DNA of 64,000 bases from Marisa cornuarietis (taxonomy: Eukaryota > Mollusca > Gastropoda > Architaenioglossa > Ampullariidae): the NCBI GenBank assembly GCA_004794655.1, contig SMMW01000092.1, positions 368,288 to 432,287 on the forward strand, read 5' to 3'. Position 1 is the stretch's first letter; each line of letters opens with the position of its first letter. Positions 55,656-64,000 of this stretch are shown here, piece after piece. The notes beneath the pieces were generated by a model. The model had not been told where the DNA came from and did not search any database. It saw only the letters and a list, made by a program, of their open reading frames with translations. Made by a program: the position numbers and the translations under genes.

Positions 55656-57699
55656 TTTCTATCTTGTGGCGTTTAAAAAATAACTTTCCCAACGACTTTT
55701 GACATATCACGTGGCGGGAAGACTCCAGACTGCTTACCGCAGTGTCTGGAAACAGTTCTGTCGATTTCTGTCGACATCTTGACAATAAAGACGAGCTGTA
55801 ACAGTTTTTTTCTAGATACTCCGCCGCGTGGATCCTTCACGTTAACTTCTCGACTTATTAAACAGCTGCCTTACTCCGCTGAGATGTTGTCACCGTCATC
55901 CACTCATCCGCATAAACGCACCCGCGCATGCACACACACACACACAAGCACACACATTTAATTCTTCTACATCAGTACATCTGACTTGTGGAACACACAC
56001 TCAGGGGAAGAGTTTGTCGTCATTTGACAGACACAACATCTGAGTAGACGGGTGTTTTGTTCCTCGGAACAAGTCTGACACCACAGCGGGTGAGGGTGCG
56101 GTCGGTGGCAGTCGTGGGTACCAGCGCTGGTGTGCTAGGTGGGATGGGGTGGGGAAGGGGTAGAACTGAAAGGAGAGTAACAGATATGAAGGTAGCAACA
56201 GGACGGCTGAGGTTGTCTGGCTGGTCGGCAGGTTGCATGCGAGAGTGGGTGGGTGGCTTGGTTGGTGGGTGGGTGGGTGGGTGCCGGAAGGTCGGGCAAC
56301 AAAGCCTGCAAGTTGGCAGAGAGCGCAAAGGGTGTGTGCTTCACCGACATCCACCCTCCACCCTGAGCCACCTAGAGAGCCGGGTCTTGCGCCCTCTTGT
56401 ACCCCCAACTCCCCCAAAAGAGACTAACAGCCCTTGGCTGTGACACAATGACATAAACGCCAGTCTGTGGCGCGCAGTAAGCCTATTTAGCTCTACACTG
56501 TAGGGAGGTCGTCAACGCCGACACACAAAACGGTTTCATTCCCTTGGGTGGCAGCGACAGACTTTAGTTTCCTTTCCACTCTACCCTCCCTCGCTCCCAC
56601 CCCACTTCTTTCTCAACGCCTCTCAGCGCGGTGTCAGTGATGGAAAGGACTGTGAGACTAACGACTGAGAGAGAACAGCCAAGAGTTGGATGGCGCTGAT
56701 TGTGGATGTTCAGCGGCCTGTGTTGGGGGGGGGGGGATCCTGGCTGCGGCCACACGCTGTCAACCTTCTTGCGCCTGCGTGGAAACAAAGCTGCGCGCGC
56801 AATGTCGACGTCATCAATTACGCGGCGGGTTGACCTGCAGCAGGACCGTTACTGAGCGGGTGGCTGGCTACAGTACATTGGCAACACAATACACCAATTT
56901 GTAGTTTGTCTGTGTGTAAAAAAAATATATTTTTGTAGCTCGAAATTTGCCTAAATACTCTAAAGATTCGATTTCCCCGCCCTCCCTACACTATCCCCCC
57001 CTACCCCACGCTCTTTGCAGTAAGCTGAAGAAAGAAGATGGTATGAAAGACCAACCTGAACACTTAGTACTTTTTGTACATGTTGATAGTAACTAGCAAA
57101 ATAAACCTGCTCCATACATTTCAGCGTCTTATGTGCGTCTTGAAAATTAACAGCTTGCAAAGTGTCACTGTTTAAAAGACTGGACAGGTATGCCGACGTG
57201 CAGGTGTAGGTGCTGACGTGCAGATAACATCAGCGCCACCATCAACAGCCTGGTCACAAGGCCTGGTAACTGAGTGTTCATCTAAGTACACAGCACACAG
57301 ACCAACAAAATCACTGCGCAGACACGGTGAGCCACGTGCAGCATCCGGGCACTTTGGCCACTAGGCCACGGAGAGGTTTTACCTATTTTACTTAAAGACC
57401 AAACCGAATGCAAGAGCATCTTGCCCTCTAAAGACCCTTGCTGAAGCACAAACTTACGCTTGGAACTCAACATCTCACAAAACATTCTTCGATAGTCAGA
57501 ACTGAGCTCCGCAGCGCCCCTGACGTCAGCTCGGTGCAAGGCTATAGAAGTGTCTGGAAAACGAGGCTCAGGAAATGTCAACTGTCGAGAACGCACATGT
57601 AGGGAACATTGCAGAATGCAGACGACCTTAGCTTCAATTATTCGCAACTAATACGTGTATTTTGTGCATGACATTAGTTGTAGTACTGATACTGCCCCA
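55656..57699. other. No gene seen; (CA)n near 55,930 and a G-quadruplex motif at 56,267-56,281
   Basis: CA-rich tract at about 55,929-55,955. GTGGGTGG-type repeats at about 56,246-56,283 contain GGGTGGGTGGGTGGG at 56,267-56,281. A G-run lies near 56,725. Near 57,330-57,370 the minus strand has GTGGCCTAGTGGCCAAAGTG, an A-box-like word without a matching B box. No exon recognised. Confidence 0.45.
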
Positions 57700-59205
57700 A
57701 ACTTGCTTACGCACGATCGTACAATGTGTAACCGAGTTGGGGTGGGAAGGGGGGCAGTATCGGCAGAGGCACATTGTGGGATTGGCGGAGGTTAGATCTC
57801 CAGGATTTTTGGAAGACAGCAACTGAAGAGGGCCATAGGTCTGGTACAGTGGGGACAGCACCATACACGAGCATGGCGTGGGTTTTCTGGTAAAGAAGGA
57901 CGTGGTTAAAGCTGACATCAGCTGTCCACCCATGTCCAGCAGACTGATCTCCATCCGCGTCTCTGTCAGGCCTCGCAATGTCACCATTGTCCAAGTAAAC
58001 GAATTGGGTAGAAACGATGTGTAAATTTGATCTTGGTGATAGCAACAAGGGCCTAGATTCTGCGCAGAGCTATCGACTCACCTTAGCCATCACCCTATAT
58101 CCCCACAAGAAAACTAGGACCGCACTCGCCCGATTAATTGTCCATAACCATGTTTATCCTGCTGCCTAGACGCTGACATAGGCAGCGACCATGAACTAAG
58201 GTGGAAGCTGATGATAAAGAGGTCCTCATCGCTTTGATATGAAATGCTGCAAGACTCAAGCATTGCAAAATGCTTCCAGACCTCATTTGGAAATATATTC
58301 GCCGCATTGAACTGGGTGAACTGTGTTGTAGACATTCTCGCTGGAAACATCAAAAAGGTGCGACTGTCAATAAATCACAAAGTCCTAGGGCGTCAAAGGA
58401 AGAAGAAACAACCCTGGGTCACGAACGACATCCTAGATCTCTGTGATCAAAGAAGGGCCTTAAAGAGAGAACAGAAGAGCACACCCAAAGCAGCTTCCAG
58501 ATACAAAGAAGTGAATTGTGCAATCAAGAAAGCAGATGAAGGCGGCTAGAGAGAACTGCGTGGAGAGCCAATGCTGGACCTTCGAGAAGGGAATGGCACG
58601 GGGTGACAGCAAAAAAGCCTGCTAACTACTAATGGTCCTTACTAAGACAGGTCAACGCAAGACCTCAGTCATTGAAGACACCAATGGCCGCCTTCTCACA
58701 GAATGCATTGCTGTACTAAACCGATGGACTGAATATTGCAAAGACCTGAACAACTTCCAGCTCAAGACAGGCCCTCACAACCAGACTAGACCAGCCAACT
58801 TGGAAGCAAAAGAGTGGTAAGCTGTCTGAAGGGAAGAAAGCCACTTGGTGTCGACAATGTCCCACCTGAGCTGCTCAGGCAGGATGTGGATAAAATGGGC
58901 CTCAATGCTCTCTGCTAAATAGTCTGCAAAGAACGGCCAAAAGAATGGATGCAGTTACAAATCATACCCTTTCAAGAACAAGCAAACACACAAACAAATA
59001 AACAAGGAAACAAGGAAATAGGAAACAGTGTCAGAACTACATTACAAGAAGCCTCATAAGCATGTAGCTGACATAAGCAAAGTCATGGTGCAATTAATAA
59101 AGAATCACATCAGCACCACATCTGAGTAACTGGTAGACGAAGAACAGGTTTGCAATAGGAAAAGATTGAGCAGATCTTTAACTGTCGCATCCTGACCAGG
59201 ATGTT
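57700..59205 (+). mobile_element. RTE-type LINE fragment: endonuclease through start of reverse transcriptase
   Basis: Plus-strand blocks in order: IVGLAEVRSPGF (57,771), VWYSGDSTIHEHGVGFLV and VVKADISCPPMSSRLISI (57,840-57,960), PRNVTIVQV, a gap of about 55 residues, KFDLGDSNKGLDSAQSYR and LTLAITLYPHKKTRTALA (58,020-58,120), then DADIGSDHELRWKL (about 58,169) with the SDH motif of the apurinic-type endonuclease. The linker follows (KKKQPWVTNDILDLCDQRR from 58,401, TSVIEDTNGRLLTE from 58,663, LNRWTEYCKDL), then degraded RT entry blocks (QCQNYITRSLIS, SKVMVQLIKN, IEQIFNCRIL near 59,175). Stops, frameshifts and deletions kill the frame, and RT motifs A and C are not present. Open frames on the opposite strand at 57,634-58,048 are antisense shadows. 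Confidence 0.88.
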
Positions 59206-59895
59206 GCTATGGAACATCTTTATTGTAATGTTCTCCTCACTAAGATTCTTCTGTTTGTCAAAGTATATTTCAGAAATACTTTATAAATTTGATTCCATAG
59301 CTGTTGTTGTAAATCTTTGTCTGTTGTCACTCAACCTGTTGGTGTATTGTGGAGGAGGAAAAAGGAGAACTGTCGTATGGAATCTTATGGCTCGCCTAGC
59401 AAGCAGCAGGCACAGCGGGCATCACACCACTAGATGATGTAGCACCGCTTTCTTGTGCTCAGGCGGCAGTTTGTGCTCGGTGTTGATTAAAGGTGCACAA
59501 GACCTTCTTCGCGAGCAGACATCGCGGCTGGTCTGGGTGCCAGACGATGCAGTTTACACAGTAGAAATATTTTGCCAATATCTATCGATGTGTGTATATT
59601 AGCACGAACCATTCAGTCTCGTCTTTTAACTAACACATCCGTTACATTCGTTATAAAAGACACGTTTGCAGGTAACGTTAGGAATAAATAAAAGTTAGAA
59701 TAAGAAGCAGAGAAGAGAACTAGCGCTTCACGAGCTCTAAAGAGTTTACATTAATGTCACGTGGGTTAATGTATCCTTTTGACTGACAAGTGGCGCTGTC
59801 TCGTGGCTTCTTCAGCCCAATTGTCTCTACACTCGCACGCCGGGAACAATGCATTCATGCCACGAATATACGACTGTGTGCGTGCGTGTGCGTGC

Positions 59896-59934
<39 letters not shown>

Positions 59935-61286
59935 GGACAGCAACAGACGTGCACAAACACACATACACACACCCATGCCCCAGCACACGCGCGCACGCAC
60001 ACACATACATACCTCAATGCAAACGCATTCACGCGCGTGTAGGCGCCACTGGTCATGACATCACCATGTACAATTGTACCTCCGCCTCAACTCTGTCTAC
60101 CTCAAGTGCCTCAACCTAAACTCTGTAGACCTAAAGTCACTGTCTGTCAAGTGTCTCTACCTAAACTCTAAATACCATAAAATCAGTAAACCAGAAATTA
60201 CTGTGCAGGTGCCTGTAACCTGTGTTGTAACAGCCAACATTATCAGAACAGAGCCTTCGTTAGTCGATTATATTTTGTATTTAAACTTCAAACACCGCTA
60301 AAGTCGAGGTTGTTAGCATTCCTCTAAAAACGGGCGGAGATTGGATTAGCTGAGTGGGGTGATGGCGGTGGTGATGGCGGTGGCTGAATTGCTGGCATCA
60401 CATGATGGAGCAAGACATGTTTCTCCCCCACGAATCACCTTGACATATTTACCATTTCTCTACCACTGGTAAGGCAGCACGGTGTTGCCCGAGACTGATT
60501 CTCCCGCGAACTCTCCCAAGCGAGGTCACTTCGTTGATTGTTCTGCTGCTGGCAAAGTTACTTCCCGTTACCTTTTTTTCTAGTAGTCATGACCACATTC
60601 CACTTTCTTTCTAAAGTTTGCCTTTTGGTCTCAACACCTTTCAGCTTAGAGACCAACGGCGGTCTCACGACCACACCTCTCACCACCACACCTATACACA
60701 CCCCCACCCGTTCTCCAGCCCAGGTGAATCTTGGTCTCTGGACAGATTTGGCAACCACCGGTAGTCACCAAAATTACATCAGTTTGATGGCAGCCAGTTC
60801 TAAGGGGGTATTAAATGAGAGGTAGTGATGAACCTCTAAAGAATTCATAGCCATTCCCTTGTCTCTTCTTCTTCCATCCAATTTTTGTCATGAAAACCAC
60901 AACATCAGGACCGACTAAAGGCCAGGAATATTTTATGATGGGGACTGTATGTGTAGGTAATCAGGGATAGCAAGATTATATTTTAGTCAAAGTGTAAAGT
61001 CAAGTTTACAAGTCACCACAAAATAGTTTATAGTCTTTAGACACGAGTACAGCCTAGTTGTACACAACACCTCACAGTGTGTACCCCAGTACAACATCGT
61101 ATACATCATGGATACCACAGTTCAAACAGCCCTCATTATAGACACCACACTTTATAATTTTTTACATAATATATTGCAGTTGTGCATGTTTAGTGCAATT
61201 GCATCAATGAGGGGTAGCATCCCTAGACATCCCTGTAATGTTGGGTCTTATTGACATGTATTGGACGCCAATATAATCATCGTATG
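59206..61286. other. No gene seen; compound (GT)n/(CA)n at about 59,878-60,008
   Basis: Contains a long GT tract (about 59,878-59,932) followed closely by CA-rich sequence to about 60,008, which together could pair as a weak hairpin. Around 60,085-60,180 phrases such as CTCTGTCTACCTCAAGTG and CTCTACCTAAACTCTA recur loosely. No coding motif is seen elsewhere. Confidence 0.45.
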
Positions 61287-61372
61287 TTTAATAAAAATAA
61301 TAAAAGTCAGCTTGTATAGCGCCTTATATAGCCTCCCTTTAGGACGAACTCAAGGCGCTTCACAAATGACAG
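61287..61372 (-). mobile_element. 3'-terminal fragment of a SINE or LINE
   Basis: On the minus strand GTGAAGCGCCTTGAGTTCGT, a short loop, and GGCTATATAAGGCGCTATAC are followed by a TTTTATTATTTTT tail. The pair AGCGCCTT/AAGGCGCT forms a stem, a layout seen at the 3' end of many LINE/SINE partners and thought to be bound by the LINE reverse transcriptase. Only about 85 bp is present, so the family is not assigned. Confidence 0.55.
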
Positions 61373-61387
61373 ATGGTGTGACGTGAA

Positions 61388-61474
61388 AATAATGTGACGT
61401 CAGAACAAAATAATGTGACGTCAGAACAAAATAATGTGACGTCAGAACAAAATAATGTGACGTCAGAACAAAAT
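61388..61474. repeat. 21-bp tandem repeat carrying four perfect CRE palindromes
   Basis: Four full copies of ATAATGTGACGTCAGAACAA plus A. TGACGTCA, the consensus site for CREB/ATF bZIP proteins, lies at 61,395-61,402, 61,416-61,423, 61,437-61,444 and 61,458-61,465, exactly 21 bp (two helical turns) apart. A fifth decayed copy (AATAACGTAGC) follows. Whether any factor binds is unknown. Confidence 0.9.
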
Positions 61475-61547
61475 AACGTAGCTCCAGGTCATAGGGCAGC
61501 ATCTACACACAGCACCAACACAGTCCGCAGGCCAAATATCAAAGGTC

Positions 61548-64000
61548 CCACAAGTCGTAACACACTGCCTAGTCAATGTAGTTCCTAATAACACATCCTA
61601 CACACAGCACACATCACACAGCACACTAGTCGTAACACACTCCCTAGTCAATGTAGTTCCTAATAACACATCCTACACACAGCACACATCACACTAGTCG
61701 TAACACACTCCCTAGTCAATGTAGTTCCTAATAACACATCCTACACACAGCACACATCACACTAGTCGTAATACACTCCCTAGTCAATGTAGTTCCTAAT
61801 AACACATCCTACACACAGCACACATCACACTAGTCGTAACACACTCCCTAGTCAATGTAGTTCCTAATAACACATCCTACACACAGCACACATCACACTA
61901 GTCGTAATACACTCCCTAGTCAATGTAGTTCCTAATAACACATCCTACACACAGCACACATCACACTAGTCGTAATACACTCCCTAGTCAATGTAGTTCC
62001 TAATAACACATCCTACACACAGCACACATCACACTAGTCGTAATACACTCCCTAGTCAATGTAGTTCCTAATAACACATCCTACACACAGCACACATCAC
62101 ACTAGTCGTAATACACTCCCTAGTCAATGTAGTTCCTAATAACACATCCTACACACAACACACATCACACTAGTCGTAATACACTCCCTAGTCAATGTAG
62201 TTCCTAATAACACATCCTACACACAGCACACATCACACTAGTCGTAATACACTCCCTAGTCAGTGTAGTTCTTAATAACACATCCTACACACAGCACACA
62301 TCACACTAGTCGTAATACACTCCCTAGTCAATGTAGTTCCTAATAACACATCCTACACACAGCACACATCACACAAGTCGTAATACACTCCCTAGTCAAT
62401 GTAGTTCTTAATAACACATCCTACACACAGCACACATCACACAAGTCGTAATACACTCCCTAGTCAATGTAGTTCCTAATAACACATCCTACACACAGCA
62501 CACATCACACTAGTCGTAATACACTCCCTAGTCAATGTAGTTCCTAATAACACATCCTACACACAGCACACATCACACTAGTCGTAATACACTGCCTAGT
62601 CAATGTAGTTCCTAATAACACATCCTACACACAGCACACATCACACTAGTCGTAATACACTCCCTAGTCAATGTAGTTCCTAATAACACATCCTACACAC
62701 AGCACACATCACACTAGTCGTAATACACTCCCTAGTCAATGTAGTTCCTAAAAACACATCCTACACACAGCACACATCACACTAGTCGTAATACACTCCC
62801 TAGTCAATGTAGTTCTTAATAACACATCCTACACACAGCACACATCACACTAGTCGTAATACACTATCTAGTCAATGTAGTTCCTAATAACACATCCTAC
62901 ACACAGCACACATCACACTAGTCGTAATACACTCCCTAGTCAATGTAGTTCCTAATAACACATCCTACACACAGCACACATCACACTAGTCGTAATACAC
63001 TCCCTAGTCAATGTAGTTCCTAATAACACATCCTACACACAGCACACATCACACTAGTCGTAATACACTCCCTAGTCAATGTAGTTCCTAATAACACATC
63101 CTACACACAGCACACATCACACAAGTCGTAATACACTCCCTAGTCAATGTAGTTCCTAATAACACATCCTACACACAGCACACATCACACTAGTCGTAAT
63201 ACACTCCCTAGTCAATGTAGTTCCTAATAACACATCCTACACACAGCACACATCACACTAGTCGTAATACACTCCCTAGTCAATGTAGTTCCTAATAACA
63301 CATCCTACACACAGCACACATCACACTAGTCGTAATACACTCCCTAGTCAATGTAGTTCCTAATAACACATCCTACACACAGCACACATCACACTAGTCG
63401 TAATACACTCCCTAGTCAATGTAGTTCCTAATAACACATCCTACACACATCACACATCACACTAGTCGTAATGCACTCGCTAGTCAATGTAGTTCCTAAT
63501 AACACATCCTACACACAGCACACATCACACTAGTCGTAATACACTCTCTAGTCAATGTAGTTCTTAATAACACATCCTACAAACAGCACACATCACACTA
63601 GTCGTAATACACTCCCTAGTCAATGTAGTTCCTAATAACACATCCTACACACAGCACACATCACACTAGTCGTAATACACTCCCTAGTCAATGTAGTTTC
63701 TAATAACACATCCTACACACAGCACACATCACACTAGTCGTAATACTCTCCCTAGTCAATGTAGTCCCTAATAACACATCCTACACACAGCACACATCAC
63801 ACTAGTCGTAATACACTCCCTAGTCAATGCAGTTCCTAATAACACATCCTACACACAGCACACATCACACTAGTCGTAATACACTCCCTAGTCAATGCAG
63901 ATCCTAATAACACATCCTACACACAACACACATCACACTAGTCGTAATACACTCCCTTGTCAATGTAGTTCCTTAATAACACATCCTACACACAGCACAC
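61548..64000. repeat. 68-bp satellite-like array, continues past the right edge
   Basis: About 36 copies of a 68-bp unit: CACTAGTCGTAATACACTCC, CTAGTCAATGTAGTTCCTAA, TAACACATCCTACACACAGC and ACACATCA. Copies are very similar; recurrent variants are ACAAGTCG for ACTAGTCG, TTCTTAAT for TTCCTAAT, and GTAACACACT in the first copies. Stops occur in all frames. High homogeneity over at least 2.4 kb implies recent amplification or efficient homogenisation. Confidence 0.96.

Noticed and set aside
57295..57400. SINE head on the minus strand (GTGGCCTAGTGGCCAAAGTG)
   Set aside because: The A-box-like word stands alone; no B box follows.
57634..58048. Two minus-strand frames of more than 110 codons
   Set aside because: They are antisense to the RTE endonuclease, which reads clearly on the plus strand at the same place.

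Overview
This window is non-coding, repeat-dominated nuclear DNA from an animal. The retroelements point to an invertebrate and most likely a mollusc, probably a gastropod: RTE-type LINEs, a LINE tail with RNase H, and at least four tRNA-derived SINE families. That placement is inferred from element type, not from a host gene. I found no convincing host protein-coding exon, rRNA, functional tRNA gene or CRISPR array. Most open frames are chance products of tandem arrays whose unit length is a multiple of three, or antisense shadows of decayed LINEs.

The retroelement layer holds four RTE-type LINE copies (1-715 minus, 31,600-33,210 minus, 48,895-49,880 minus, 57,700-59,205 plus), a possible fifth scrap at 45,690-45,757, a different LINE reverse-transcriptase relic (23,736-25,170 minus), and the 3' end of a third LINE whose RNase H and zinc-binding region is still fully open (35,183-36,238 plus). 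SINEs lie at 5,010-5,285 (minus), 9,681-9,990 (plus), 13,858-14,015 (plus), 19,414-19,602 (minus, 11-bp target-site duplication), 34,480-34,738 (plus) and 49,556-49,832 (plus). The last is nested in an RTE copy, with a short target-site duplication. A 461-bp segment at 22,782-23,242 has terminal inverted repeats beginning with TTAA and looks like a MITE.

The second layer is tandem repeats, covering roughly 18% of the window by eye: units of about 24 bp (0.75-1.1 kb), 25 bp (6.5-7.5 kb), 52 bp (10.8-12.9 kb), 21 bp (15.15-15.75 kb), 65 bp (16.7 kb), 43 bp (18.3 kb), 32 bp (19.8-20.2 kb), 21 bp (24.8-25.0 kb), two different 30-bp arrays (27.0 and 27.5-28.0 kb), 30 bp (37.0-37.8 kb), about 50 bp (37.9-38.4 kb), 25 bp (41.3-41.7 kb), 28 bp (41.8-42.3 kb), a 35-bp telomere-motif unit (44.7-45.65 kb), 12/15 bp (55.2-55.65 kb), 21 bp with a CRE core (61.4 kb) and 68 bp (61.55 kb to the right edge).

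The most unusual object is the 21-bp array at 24.76-25.04 kb. Read on the minus strand in the LINE frame it is a stop-free run of the heptad A-D-D-I-A-I-V, which is the catalytic FADD motif of the reverse transcriptase it sits in. A minisatellite appears to have grown out of a polymerase active-site codon block. Other points worth checking are the telomere-motif minisatellite, the CRE-bearing array, and the tendency of unrelated arrays to lie in adjacent pairs. The remaining stretches are mostly AT-rich or CpG-bearing unique sequence with microsatellites, where I see no gene.
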